Assembly (NCBI GenBank): GCA_948474755.1
Contig: CAOLHI010001025.1
Coordinates: forward strand, 310,001-374,000
Origin: Ctenosaura bakeri
Taxonomy: Eukaryota; Chordata; Lepidosauria; Squamata; Iguanidae
Direction: 5' to 3'
Length of the DNA stretch: 64,000 nt
Numbering within the stretch: the stretch's first letter is position 1; each line of letters begins with the position of its first letter. A model generated the notes under the pieces. The model was not told the DNA's origin, searched no databases, and saw only the letters and a list, made by a program, of their open reading frames with translations. Below are positions 41,322 to 52,443 of the stretch, piece after piece. The translations under genes were made by a program, and so were the position numbers.

Positions 41322-41500
41322 CAATGGGCCCTCTGCATATGATGAGGAGATTCTGTTCCAGGAACCCTTGCAGAAAAGAAGAAACATGAATGCTTGTGTC
41401 CCATAACACCTAATGGTAGTGGACGTAAGCACAAGCGTGTGACGCCTTGCACAAAAACAAATTTGCGCATGTGGAGGTCATGCATAAAGAAGGCCCACTG
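41322..41500. mobile_element. Short Tigger/mariner-like MITE with TA duplication
   Basis: CAATGGGCCCTCTGCATATG and, inverted, CAGTGGGCCTTCTTTATGCA, bordered by TA at 41,320-41,321 and 41,501-41,502. 179 bp. Confidence 0.78.
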
Positions 41501-41586
41501 TATTTTATTTTGATATTAAACAGTGCAAAGAGCCCAGAAACCTATTTAAAAGGTGAACTGATCCTTTGGGAGACTCCCAAGAAAGG

Positions 41587-41759
41587 GGCCATTTCCGCAC
41601 AAGACTGTTATAGCTATTATTCCACTTTCAACATCCTATGGAATCCTGGGATTTGCAGTTTAAGGAGGGGCCTCAAAGGCTCCTCCCTAAACTGCAAATC
41701 CCAGGTCCATAGGATGTGAAAGTGGAATCATAGCTATACAGTCTTGTGTGGAAATGGCC
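41587..41759. mobile_element. GGCC-family palindromic MITE, copy F
   Basis: GGCCATTTCCGCACAAGACT / AGTCTTGTGTGGAAATGGCC, AGG duplicated on both sides. Here the flank is A-AGG and AGG-C, so the outer C/G preference is not met. Confidence 0.95.
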
Positions 41760-41764
41760 AGGCA

Positions 41765-42960
41765 ATCTGCCTTTTTTTTTAAGCCAGGCAAAAGGATAGT
41801 TGAAAAAAATCTAGAAAGATCAAGGGCCAGGCAAACAGCCACAATGGGCTGGACAGAGCCCCAGGGTCACAAGTTGCACATCCTGCTCAAAAAGTCAAGA
41901 GAAAATTTCCATCCAAAAGTCTCCATAGAAGTCCCTTAAATTACAATTATTTGAAAGTAAATACTAACCATTATTCATTACACATGTTAAATGACCTTTT
42001 TCTTACTCCTCATGTTAACTTTGAAGCGTACACCTTCATAAAAAGTTGAACTGTGCTTAAACTATCAATAAAAATTAAAAGGAATTAGTGCCATGCCCAG
42101 TAAAATAGACAATACAGCAGATTATTAAATGCCCTTTCCCTATGAGCAATAAGCAATCGGTCTGGTCACAAATTAGTTACAGGAAACTCTTTACTTGTAA
42201 CTCGTTACTTGCAAGTCTGGCTGCAACTGCAAAGTTCCTGCACTAAACAGGAGGATTCAAGCAGATGACCTCCAAGCTCGATTTCAACCCTAAAATTGGG
42301 AAAATCGTTGATTCTGAATTTTAATACCTTCAAGGTTATGGCAAAGGGTTAGCAAACATGCAAGAATGTTCCACGCTTTGCATATTTTTCATTGTCTCCC
42401 AAACAATGGTGTTACCTAACCAGTCCAATATTTGCAGGCAGGTTATCCCTGCAGTGGCTCTTCCTTGCCTAAGGCATCAATTAACTCACTGCATTCACTC
42501 ATCTGTTCTCATTCAAAGGTCCCCCCCTTCTCTCTCTCTCTCTCCCCTTCCAAACCTTACAGCAGCTAACTGGCGTAAATGCCTGCACAATGGGACAATG
42601 CAGGACTTGCTTCACAAGCCATAAAACTGCTGAGATCTGGGGATTCCCCATTTCTAACAGCAACAGCCTCCACCTGGAAGCTCCTTCAGGACACTCCATG
42701 GAGCGGCTGTTCATGGCACTGTAAGCAAACCTTCCACTATTTCACAAATATAAACCAGGAGCATATGCCAAGTAATAGCAGAGTGTGATCAAGATGGCAA
42801 ACGCTCCTAATGAGGAAGGACATGCAAGCTAGGAGAGGCTGCACCAGTTTGCTTTTGTCTCCTGGGAAGGGCAAGATTCCACCCCTTTCCTCTCCTCTCC
42901 TTTTGCCACTCTGAACTCAGTCTGCAGAAAATGATGTAATCAGAAAACAATGGAGGAAAC
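41765..42960. other. No gene found
   Basis: Anonymous, with a CT-rich run at 42,532-42,545. The longest frame (42,358-42,624) has no domain. No repeat termini recognised. Confidence 0.4.
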
Positions 42961-42963
42961 TGG

Positions 42964-43671
42964 GGCATTTCCACACAATGACACTCTCCCGCATCGTCCT
43001 GTCGCAATCTGGGAGCATGTCCCCAATACCCCCACCACACCCAGCTAGCTGCCTGGGGAAGGGAGTGCAAGGGACACGCTCTTTCCTTCTGCACTGCAGC
43101 CGGCCTTTTCCCATGCTGGAAGGGGAAGGAAGCACGCAATCGCGCTTCTGGCCCTTCTGCAAGGCCGGTAGCGACGGAAGGCTCATGCGATCAGGGGCCA
43201 TTGACAGAGTTTTGCCATCCATGATATTTTGAAGGGATGCCATGTAGAGGAGGGAGTGGGCTTGTTTTCTGCTGCTCCAGAGACCAGGACAAGGAGCAAT
43301 GGATTCAAGCTGCAGGAAAGGAGATTCCACCTGAACCTCAGAAAGAACTTCCTGACAGTCAGGGCTGTCCGGCAGTGGAATCTGCTGCCTCGGAGTGTGG
43401 TGGAGTCTCCTTCCTTGGAGGTTTTTAAGCAGAGGCTGGATGGTCATCTGTTGGGAGTGCTTTGAGGGTTTCCTGCATGGCAGGGGGTTGGACTGGATGG
43501 CCCCTGGGTCTCTTCCAACTCTACATTTCTTGATTCTATGATACACCCCGTGACTGCACCAGCTGGTGACGTGAGAAGGGTAGGACCACGACAACATCAT
43601 GCGGAACTGTCCTCGCAGTCCCCCCTTCTCACGTCCCCATGCCAGGAGGATGCCATCCTATGGAAATAGCC
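42964..43671. mobile_element. GC-rich GGCC-end element split by CR1
   Basis: Left end GGCATTTCCACAC; right end inverted GGCTATTTCCATAGGATGGC. Flanks TGG/TAG resemble a 3-bp duplication with one change. The right part (ACGACAACATCATGCGGAAC ... GCCAGGAGGATGCCATCC) is homologous to the element at 54,592-55,016, whose counterpart is CAGACAACATCATGCAGAAC. A CR1 copy occupies 43,216-43,545. Confidence 0.7.
43216..43545 (+). mobile_element. CR1 3' fragment nested in GC-rich element
   Basis: In-frame [19 protein letters not shown] to [14 protein letters not shown], ending TTGATTCTATGATACACC. Low divergence. ATGATA occurs just before the start and at the end, a possible target duplication that overlaps the octamer motif. 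Confidence 0.93.
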
Positions 43672-44840
43672 TAGGAAGGAGGAAGAGAAACCAGGTGTTA
43701 TGTACTGGTAGCTTTGAATTCAGATAACAGGCTTCAAAAGCATATTTAGAGCAGTGAAAAAAACAGCAGTGCATTCTGGCAATTGCCAAGACTACAGAAC
43801 TGTTGGATTTGCAGTGCCTTATAGGCTGCAACATCAAGTTTAGCAGCCACAAGCATACTATTTGACAGCTAATTAAAACAACTCTTTTCCCAGACTCTCA
43901 TTCTGCCTGCCAACTGGATAACCTTGCTGCTGCCTCTATTCACCCCTATCAAAGATAGTTAAAATAATATTCTCTCCTTCCTGGCACACTGCTTCTCATC
44001 TAATTCCATCATCCCATTACACCTTTTCAAACATCAAAACATTACACAGCATTACACGGCAGGGACAGCAAAGCCAAGCTGACACCGGGACTTGATAAGA
44101 GCAGCTGGAAAAGTGGGACAGCAGAGGATTAAGTGGGACTGTCTTTGCCAAACTGGGACAACTGGAATGTTTGTGTACGCTGCTAGAACACACCCACTAC
44201 CCTTGAGATTTCAGGAACCAAAACATGGGAAGGTGAGCCACTTCCCATGGTTGGTGCAAGAACTGTACCAGTGTATCATGAAGTCTGAGCTGTGAAGGCT
44301 ACAACCACCAGTTTTCAACCTACAAGGGGTATTTTTTTTCCTTAAAAGACTTCTGTCCCACATTCTGCTGTGATAGCTGAGGTCAGCATACAATTAAAAC
44401 AAAAGAAACAGCTTAAAATAACTCCAGATTAAAAATTCTTGTTGTCCTTGTGTTGTTATTAGAACTTTTTCCGACCCTGGGAATCAAGGCTATTTACAAA
44501 GATTAAACCAAGCCAAGATCCTACATGCAGACACAGCCCTGGTCAAGCTCTGGAGGTAGGGAGGCAATTCTGACCCTAAAAAAGCAGCAGGTCTCAGCTC
44601 AGTCAAGGGGAAGAAACTAGAACACACTCTCAAACGGAGTGCACAAAACTTTTCCTTCCCCCAGGAGCCCAGAGCAGCTGGATTCGGCATGCCTTGAATC
44701 ACCTCCCTCCTCTGTTCCTTGCATGGGCATCCCACCAATATAACAATGACGGGTAGTGGGGGTCCCACTTAGGGCTTGACAGCTAGGGTGGAGGGAAGGT
44801 TTTGATGGAGTGCAAATGCAGGAGAATAACACTCTGTACC
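43672..44840. other. No gene found
   Basis: 43,860-44,060 is AT-balanced and repeat-free (ACAGCTAATTAAAACAACTC). 44,380-44,470 resembles a LINE tail. No coding or RNA features are supported. Confidence 0.4.
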
Positions 44841-45409
44841 TGTTGGATAGAAATGCTGTGACATTTGCTCCCAGGTGAAAATACATTTGATGAGCATGTG
44901 GGATACACCTGGGGAATGACTTGGCACACATGATGTAAGCCCTAGGGGACAGTAAGGCTGAGTCATGTTAATGTGAAATCATGGCAAGGGGTTGCATCAG
45001 CCATTGTCCCTAGCTGAGGAGCTATCAGCAGGTGGGTATAAAAGAGGAGATCTCAGACTATGTCTTTCTGACTATTCGCTGACACCGAACCTCTGTCCGA
45101 GCGAACCTCTGCCTGATGTGTCTGTGATGCTGAACCTATGACCGAGGATCTGCGTATCCTGATTGTACAGATGTGTATATATTGGAACTTGAAGATTAAA
45201 AGCCTCCAGGTATTTTTGGATGACAACTCTGTGTGCTAGAGTTACTAACCAGTGGGTAGAGTGGGGTCCGAGCTGATGCTGGAGGTTATTTGTTGCTGTT
45301 TTGAAACTCTGCTGTATGTTCAATGCTTGCCTCTGGGACACGTTTTGTTCAGAGTCCAGCGGTTACCGGGAGGATTTTATGCTAGGTGCTGTAAATCAAT
45401 CTCCCAACA
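44841..45409 (+). mobile_element. Solo LTR with perfect 5-bp target duplication
   Basis: TGTTGG...CCAACA inverted termini, with GTACC on both sides (44,836-44,840 and 45,410-45,414). TATAAAAGAGG at about 45,036 marks U3/R, and ATTAAA near 45,196 is a candidate polyadenylation signal, giving U5 of about 200 bp. 569 bp, no internal region. Confidence 0.85.
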
Positions 45410-45431
45410 GTACCCCCTCCAAAAGGGGCAT

Positions 45432-45640
45432 GTTGCTGCTCTTGCTGTGTGCCTCCAAGTCATCTCGGATTTATAGCACCACTAAGGTGAACTTATCACG
45501 GAACTTTATGGAGATCAGAGTCTATAATGCACCCACATTCACCCAGTGGGCTTCCACGGCTGAGAGGGGAATTGAATCTTGCTCTCCAGCGGCTGTAATA
45601 CAATGCTCAAACCACTACCCTGAGCTGGCTCGAAAAGAAG
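45432..45640 (-). mobile_element. Sauria-type SINE
   Basis: GCTGTGTGCCTCCAAGTCAT tail, CACCCAGTGGGCTTCCACGG, and ATACAATGCTCAAACCACTA head, all inverted. Confidence 0.9.
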
Positions 45641-45689
45641 GAATTTCCCCCAGCCTCTGGTGTCTCCTCTAGTCAAACACCACAGCACT

Positions 45690-45885
45690 TTTTGTTGTTC
45701 TGTACCTTCAAGTCATTTCCAACTTATGGTGACCCTAAGGCTAACCTATCCCAGGATTTTCTGCGGCTAAGAGTGTGTGATGTGCCCAAGGTCCCCCAGT
45801 GGGTTTCCATGGCCAAGTGGGGAACTGGACCCTGGTCTCAGGGTCGCTCAAACCACGACACCACACTGGCTCTCAGAAAAGGGAA
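45690..45885 (-). mobile_element. Sauria-type SINE, second in same orientation
   Basis: TTGTTGTTCTGTACCTTCAA tail, AACTTATGGTGACCCTAAGG, CCCCCAGTGGGTTTCCATGG and a short head CTCAAACCACGACACC. Confidence 0.9.
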
Positions 45886-45956
45886 TAATGCACATTATGC
45901 ACTAGCAGAGCACCGTCCTCCAACAAAGGTGCACACTTCTAAAAACCTGCAGAAGC

Positions 45957-46013
45957 TAATATATATCTATATCTATATCTATCTATCTATACACACACAC
46001 ACACACACACACA
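45957..46013. repeat. (ATCT)n(AC)n compound microsatellite
   Basis: TATATCTATATCTATCTATC followed by about twelve AC units. Confidence 0.94.
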
Positions 46014-46479
46014 TTAAACTATCAGTAAAATTAAAGGAAAAGTAAAAACACACCCATTGAAAAACTACCAATATGGATAATACAGACCAGAGTAGGAAAC
46101 TGTGGTCCATAGGTTGGCTGTAGCCTGCAATTCCATTTTTCTAGTTTCAAGCAACCCAGGACATCCTCCAAAGCCGCTAGGTTCCATTAAAAAAAAAAGC
46201 CGCAATATAGTCTCAAACCATACAAAACCACTCCTAAATGCGACAGTTTGGCTTCTGTCACCACCATCTAGGCATGTGATTATTCACTAATCTTCTTCTT
46301 GAAGGAAGGAAACAATCATTTTAGCAATTTTCTTACCACTGGGAGAAAGCCTTCAGAAACCACATAGTTTTCAAAGCCTATTCGCAATCCGGCACTTATG
46401 CTGCACAAAATTTCCATGTCATCATTTTGTCCGGAAAACAGTGTTGCCTTTGAAGAAATGCAGAAAAAGCCAAAAAAGC

Positions 46480-46985
46480 AGAAGACTGGGAGGTGACATG
46501 ACAGCCATTCTTAAGTATTTGAAGGGACACAATGCCATGTTGAAGACGGAGCAAGCTTATTTTCAGCTGCTCTGGAGACTAGGACATGAACAAATATACT
46601 GAAATTGCAAGAAAGAAGATGCCACCTAAACATTAAGAGGACCTTCCTGACAGTAAGGGCTATTCCACAGCAGAACAGGCTGCCTCAGAGCATGGTGGAT
46701 TCTCCTTCTTTGGAGTCTTTAAAAAGAAGTTGGATGACCCAGGGCCATTTCCGCACTAGACTGTTATAGTGCTATCATTCCACTTTCAACATCCTATGGA
46801 ATCCTGGGGTTTGCAGTTTAGGGAGGGGCTGGCCAACCCTCCGGCCGAAAGTGGAATAATAGCGCTATAACAGTTTAGTGTGGAAATAGCCTATGTCTTA
46901 AGAGTTCTTTGGTTGCATATTCGTGCACAGCGTGGGTTGGACTAGACGGCCCTTGTGGTCCTATCCAACCAATGACTACAATTCT
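46480..46985 (+). mobile_element. Old CR1 3' fragment split by MITE copy G
   Basis: ATTTGAAGGGACACAATGCC, TAAACATTAAGAGGACCTTC and TTGGATGACCCA, then the MITE, then TTGGTTGCATATTCGTGCAC and GGTTGGACTAGACGGCCCTT. Confidence 0.8.
46743..46891. mobile_element. GGCC-family palindromic MITE, copy G (right arm partly deleted)
   Basis: Complete left arm (GGCCATTTCCGCACTAGACT to GCAGTTTAGGGAGGGGC). The right arm lacks the GCAAACCCCAGGATTCC...GTTG block and resumes at GAAAGTGGAATAATAGCGCT, ending GGAAATAGCC. The target duplication is not evident (CAG versus TAT). Confidence 0.88.
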
Positions 46986-47639
46986 ACATCAGGGTGGAGA
47001 AAGCAAAGCCCATAATCTACATGTTGTCCTGAACTATATTTTTGAGGCCCTTAAGCCTCCCTAGAATACTCCAAATTCCCCACATATAAAAATTAAAATG
47101 TAAGAATAAAACAACTTGGGTGATGTCATGCCTCAAAAAAAAACAAAAAAAAAACCAAATTGTACAAAACTACCCTGAAACATGAATGTTCTGCTTATGT
47201 CATCTCCACGAACCCCTATAACCTCAAACTGTCTGAAAATCCCAAACCAGAAGTGACCCTAACCCCCCTTTCTGTTCCAGTGATACATGAATGTGGGAGA
47301 TGAAATTTGGCTTCTGTCCTCCCAGTAGACTTGTCCTCCTCTCTTCTACATGAACAACAAGGAAGGGTGTAATAGAAATCACTATCAAAGAGGGCACAGT
47401 ATCATCAGAAGCAGAAACCTTAAAATAGGGGGAACAGGGCATTTTTCCTCCCTCCACTTGTCTGACGGCCACACCAGCAAGTTTTAGGACACCCAAAGTG
47501 ACATGATGTCACTCCTGGTCATCATTTTGCCTGATTTGGGGCTGGTTTTTTCTCTCTCTTTTTTTTTTTGGGGATTAGCTCTGGTGCTTTGCAGCGTTAT
47601 GGGAAGTGCTCAAAATCATGAATTGGACATAGATCTCGG

Positions 47640-48215
47640 GCAATCCAGATAGCAGCAGTTCAGAAGCACTTCTCAAGCCGTCCAGCCTCTGCTAAAAAGC
47701 TCAAGTCGAGACTCCACCACACTCCACTGAGGCAGTAGCATCTTCCACCGTTGGACAGCTACCATAGGAAGTCTTCCTGAGGTTCAGGTGGAATCTCCTT
47801 TCCTGCAGTTGAATCCATTGCTCCATGTCCTGGTCTCTGGAGCAGCGGAAAACAAGGCCACTCCCTCCTCAACATGACATCCCTTCAAATATTTAAACAT
47901 GGCTATCAAGTCCCTCTTAACCTTCTCTTGTCCAGGCTAAACCTACTCAACTCCCTCACCTGTTCCTCATAGGGCTTCATGCCTTCCAGGCCCCTCACCA
48001 TTTTGGTCACCCTCCTCTGGACTTGCTCCAGCTTGACCATGTCCTTCTTGAATTGGGCTGCCCAGAACTGGACACAGGATTCCAGATGAGGTCTGACTAA
48101 AGCATAACAAAATAGTACCATTACCTCCCTCGATCTAGACACCAGACTCCTCCTGATGCAACCAAGAATCACGTTGGTTTCTTGGGAAGTTTTGTCCAGT
48201 CTGAGGGCCAGAAAG
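47640..48215 (-). mobile_element. CR1 LINE 3' part, octamers lost
   Basis: Minus-strand [20 protein letters not shown] and [20 protein letters not shown] in an 88-codon frame, then further tail sequence with small deletions. The 3'-most segment is degraded near 47,650. Confidence 0.92.
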
Positions 48216-48883
48216 GTTTCCTAGGGGCTCCCAAGGGCTGAACTTTGTCCACTCTTGCCCTAAAAGGAGTTGACTCCTCCACAGAACTTCGGAAGATGAC
48301 AACATCAGGCCTCAAAAATAATTTAGGCCTTTGCTCTCATCCAGCAAAGCTCTTCTCTTCATCTTATATTCCTGGAGTTGCTGTCATGTTCTGGAAAGAT
48401 TTACAGCCAGCTCAAGTATCTTCTTCATAGGGTGTCAACACTCAGATGCAGGGCACATATACATACCAATGAAAATTGTTCAGGTCTCAAGAGACATTAC
48501 TGGGTGCATTCTTGCAATATGATTCAACACACACAGATACCTTACACTAAATCCACCACCAGCTTATCTAGCCCAGTTGTGTTTGCCGAGAGCACACTGC
48601 CAAGAGACCTTGGGAAAGTTCCCCTTTTTTGGACGACAGCTCCCAGAACCCCCCCCCCCGCAAACTAGCATGCTCAGTCAAGTCTAAAAACCAATGTTTT
48701 CCAAGTTCTGAAAGATCTCAGGAAGCTGACTCCAAAAGTTCAAGCATCTTATATGAAGTATGAGTTCTGAACAACGCATTTTCCCCTTTCTTGTTTTGGC
48801 TGACCGCTTAAATGGACGCCGTGAGGAAGGCAAGCAATAGGAACCAGGACAGTGTTATTAAGGGGGCAATTAGATCCTTTCAC

Positions 48884-49655
48884 CAGTGATGTATTTAAGC
48901 CTTTAAGTCCAAGTCTCAAGTCAAGTCTCAAGGCTCTGCTTTCAAGTCTCAGGTCAAATCTCAAGTCCTTGCAAGATACTTTCAGATCAAGTCTCAAGCT
49001 AGGAGCCAACTTTAACAGAAAATAAGGAGGTGGGGGAGTCAGTGGACACACAAGGGTCCACAGTTTCAGAAGCGGGAAACAGAATCCTTCTTACTCCCCA
49101 TTCCCCAAGTTGGAGGCTTTTGTGTCAATGGCCATAAAAAATCTGCACTTCCAAAGTGGGGAGTAGGATCCTTCTTACTCCAGTTAATGAAGCTTTAAAA
49201 GCTTCAGAAGGAAGGATCCTTCCTCCTAGTCCATTGCTGTTCCCCTCTGAAAAAGCACCCAATGCTCTGTGGACAAATCTTGCCTCCTGCTCTTTGGAAA
49301 CGTTTTAGAAGGCTCCTCCGATATGCAGTGGGGACAGGCTCCTGAGCAGACCTCAAGCCTGCCTCAAGCCCATTGCCTAACCCCTTTGCTGTTCCCCTCT
49401 GAGAAATGCGCCCACACTTTGGGCTTGAGACAGGTCGTCCTGTGACCAGTACGCAAAAAGGAGATTGAAGTGTTGTTCAAAGTCAGAAGGACTCTGGATG
49501 AATGCCTTGTATTACTGAACCAAGGGCAACAAGTCATATACATGTCCCAGGTCAAGTCAAATCAGTGCATCAGCCAAGACGATTCCAAAATGAGTCGTTG
49601 AAGCAACCTGAGTCCAACTAGAGTCTGAGTCAACTGATTCAAGTCTACATCACTG
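48884..49655. mobile_element. hAT-like non-autonomous element with AAGTC-rich arms
   Basis: CAGTGATGTA and TACATCACTG are perfect 10-bp inverted ends. The flanks CCTTTCAC and CCTTTTGC match at 6 of 8 bases, consistent with hAT. Subterminal arms are runs of CAAGTCTCAAGTCAAGTCTC-like units. The middle has two related GAATCCTTCTTACTCC / GGATCCTTCTTACTCC segments. A partial inverted copy lies at 58,735-58,888. Confidence 0.75.
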
Positions 49656-49754
49656 CCTTTTGCTCCGTGCTATTAACGCTGCAACAATCCCAGTTCCCCG
49701 CTCACCATCTCAGCCTGGAGGTTGCAAACCCCTGTGAGAAAATTCTATTACAGG

Positions 49755-49807
49755 TGGAGCATCCTAATATGGAAATCTGAAATCCAAAAACGTCCAAAAC
49801 CAAAAAC
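49755..49807 (+). mobile_element. Left end of MER2-like element
   Basis: CAGGTGGAGCATCCTAATAT and GGAAATCTGAAATCCAAAAA match the left end at 2,837. It is cut off after about 55 bp by a GGCC-family half element. Confidence 0.7.
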
Positions 49808-49890
49808 CTCCCTATACTGCAAACCCCAGGATTCCATAGGATGTTGAAAGTGGAATAATAGGACTACAACAGTCTAGTGTGGAAATGGCC
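49808..49890 (+). mobile_element. Right half of GGCC-family palindromic MITE
   Basis: ACTGCAAACCCCAGGATTCC, ATAGGATGTTGAAAGTGGAA, ACAGTCTAGTGTGGAAATGG and the CC end. The left arm is missing, as at 3,184. Confidence 0.85.
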
Positions 49891-50099
49891 AAAGAAAAAG
49901 GAAAACACATACTTGCCAAAGCATGTACATGGACCTCCAACTACCTGTGTAGAATTGTCAAGATTCTGCTGCATTCAGAGGATGTGCTGCACAACTGAGA
50001 CAAAGCATCATTTAATGTACTTAAGGATATGAAGCAACAGTCAAGAGCTCACCACTGGCCTATGCTGACCACCACTGACTGATCCAGGAATATGGATGA

Positions 50100-50640
50100 C
50101 AACATCATATATGGACTAACATGATTTTTGCACAAAAGCAGCCAACCAGCTGCTGTTTCCAGAAATCTACATGTGTGTGTGAATGTACTTGCACAAATAT
50201 CCATCTGCAATTTTGGAAAGCAAACTACCACCACCCCCAATGAAAAACAAACCTTTTGCACAAAGGAGTATGTTTCTGGAAATAATGTTTTTATATGAGA
50301 AAAGCAAAATACTCAGTTTTGTGCAAAAAGACCATATATGCTTTCATAGACATCATTTGTCATGCAAAAATATGGTTTTTGTACAAAATCTAACATTCCT
50401 GCCTAACCCCCACCCTGTGTCTCTAGGAATAGCTTGTGCACAAAACATAGATTTTTTTTCAAAGAACCCAGTTTTTTCACACACACAAAATAAATGCACA
50501 TGTATTTTTGCCAAGAACAGTTTCATGAGAGATTTTGGAACGTGCGAATCGTACTCAAGAACAGTGAAGAAAATTTTCTATTCTCCAGCAGTAGGCAGAA
50601 AATGATGGAAATTCTCACATGTGAGGACAAAATAGTCCAA
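50100..50640. repeat. Diverged repeat of palindromic TTTTGTGCACAAAA motifs
   Basis: TTTTTGCACAAAAG, CTTGCACAAATA, CTTTTGCACAAAGG, TTTTGTGCAAAAAG, TTTTTGTACAAAATC and TTGTGCACAAAAC occur roughly every 50-70 bp. A 140-codon plus frame through it is a by-product of low stop density. Class unknown. Confidence 0.5.
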
Positions 50641-51085
50641 AATTTACCTCTCTAAGAGAATATGCTCTTCCTTTCTGCCTTTCCTATCCTTCAAAATCTT
50701 TTTCTATTTTCCATGCACAACGTCATGCATGCCTTTATCCTGGTGCAGAAAAGTTACACAGGTACCTACAAAGCTTTCCAGGAGAGATGCCAGCTTCTGA
50801 ACCTGAGACCTACTGCATGCAGGAAAAAAATATATATTATGCTACTACTAATGTGCTTTACTGCTGAGCTTAATCTCTTCAGGATTAAGGCAGAATTGCA
50901 ACTCAAGTGTCTCTGACACTCATCTTAAATGCTCTTTAATCTTGACAATCAGGCAGCATTCTTGGTATCAGGATTAGTAACATAACCGCACACTCTGCTT
51001 CTCCAGGCCTCCAGAACAAAAACAAGCAAATATCACACACGCCTCACCTACTTTTCTGGGGCATGCATTTGCACTGCCAAAACAC
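50641..51085. other. No gene found
   Basis: 50,785-50,890 resembles the head of a tRNA-like squamate repeat (GAACCTGAGACCTACTGCAT, CTTTACTGCTGAGCT), not a functional tRNA. The rest is anonymous. Confidence 0.4.
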
Positions 51086-51088
51086 TTT

Positions 51089-51248
51089 GGCCATTTCCAC
51101 ACTAGCCTGTTATAGTGCTATTGTTCCACTTGCAACATCCTATGGAATCCTGGGGGTTTGCAGTTTTGGAGGAGAAACTGCAAACCCCAGGTTCCATAGG
51201 ATGTTGCAAGTGAAAATAGCGCTATAACAGGCTAGTGCGGAAATGGCC
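51089..51248. mobile_element. GGCC-family palindromic MITE, copy I
   Basis: GGCCATTTCCACACTAGCCT / AGGCTAGTGCGGAAATGGCC, TTT duplicated on both sides in C-TTT-G. Short AGGAGAAAC loop. Confidence 0.95.
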
Positions 51249-51249
51249 T

Positions 51250-52004
51250 TTGTCTTAAGGGGGGGAAGCTTGCGGGGGGGGCAGCCTGTGGTTTTCACTT
51301 TGACTCCTTATGTCATCCTTTCTGCATAACTTTGCTTCTATTTTACCAAAACCCAAAAGCTCTCCAGGAGAAGAAGGGGCACAGAGAGAGCGATAAAACA
51401 CACACAGAGAAAGAGAAACTCTGTTTTCACATTTCAACCACAATTCCCTTATTATGAAATGCTTGCAGCCTTCTCCTTGCTCATGCCCATGTTTGGGAAA
51501 CTCTGTATTTCTGTTTGTATGTCTCTGTTCAGGTCTCTCTTTTAAAAATGCTTGCCCTTTGCCATTCATATGCTGTTCACAGAGGACAGGAGTTTGAAAC
51601 TAAGGCACCTCCCAGCAGTGGTTAACAATCACAAAACAGCATATGGCCCAGTTCTCCCTGATGGGACAAGAATACTCTCCCCATTAAAAAAAAAAATCCC
51701 TGCACACAGAAAGCTAGCAGATCAGGGAGGACTTCTCCCTGACAGGCTAGCTTTCTTAGTGTGGGACTATTCTTCTCCCATGCTTCCTCAAATGGCAGAG
51801 CCCAACCATTAAGCTGACCATTTCAGCACGAATCAGAAGTGGCAGAATCTTGGGTGTAAGGGGTGTTAGAAATAAGCATTCTTGTTGTTGCTGCTGCTGT
51901 TGTTGCATGCCATATAAAATGGTATGCCTGTGTAAAATGCCAGACTTTTGTCTGTTTATGTTTTTACCTGGTTTTAATTTTTTCATAATTTAATTTCTTC
52001 TTAA
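51250..52004. other. No gene found
   Basis: Contains inverted GACAGGCTAGC/GCTAGCAGATCAGGG near 51,710-51,750, (TTG/CTG)n at 51,880-51,905 and poly-purine tracts. No coding signal. Confidence 0.4.
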
Positions 52005-52240
52005 AACAAACAAAAGTCTGGCAGTTTACACAGGCCTCTCTCCCTTAAAAAAATAAATTTCAAAGGCCAGCTGGAATAAAAGAGGGTTTCACCAGCCTGT
52101 GGAAAGACAATAAGGAGGGTGCTAGTTTAATCTCTCTAGGAAAGAAGCTCCAGATCCTGGGGGAAAAAACACTGAGAAGGCTCTCACTGGTGTTCCCCAC
52201 AGGTGTACTTGTGAGAATGCAGGGAACAGAGAGAAGAGAC
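52005..52240 (+). mobile_element. LINE fragment of uncertain class
   Basis: GGCCAGCTGGAATAAAAGAG, GACAATAAGGAGGGTGCTAG and CAGATCCTGGGGGAAAAAAC resemble a LINE segment common in squamates. The shorter copy is at 20,985. Confidence 0.5.
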
Positions 52241-52252
52241 TCCTTAAAAATC

Positions 52253-52443
52253 GGCCATTTCCGCACTAGACTGTTATACTGCTATTATTCCACTTTCAAC
52301 ATCCTATGGAATCCTGGGGTTTGCAGTTTAGGGAGGGACCTTTGAGGATGGCCTTTGAGGCCCCTTAAACTGCAAAGCCCAGGATTCCATAGGATGTTGA
52401 AAGTGGAATAATAGCACTATAATAGTCTAGTGAGGAAACGGCT
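52253..52443. mobile_element. GGCC-family palindromic MITE, copy J
   Basis: GGCCATTTCCGCACTAGACT and TAGTCTAGTGAGGAAACGGCT. The loop contains a GACCTTTGAGGATGGCCTTTG expansion. Flanks ATC/GTC, a 3-bp duplication with one change. Confidence 0.93.

Noticed and set aside
50183..50605. 140-codon protein
   Set aside because: The frame follows a repeated TTTTGCACAAAA motif and encodes no recognisable domain.
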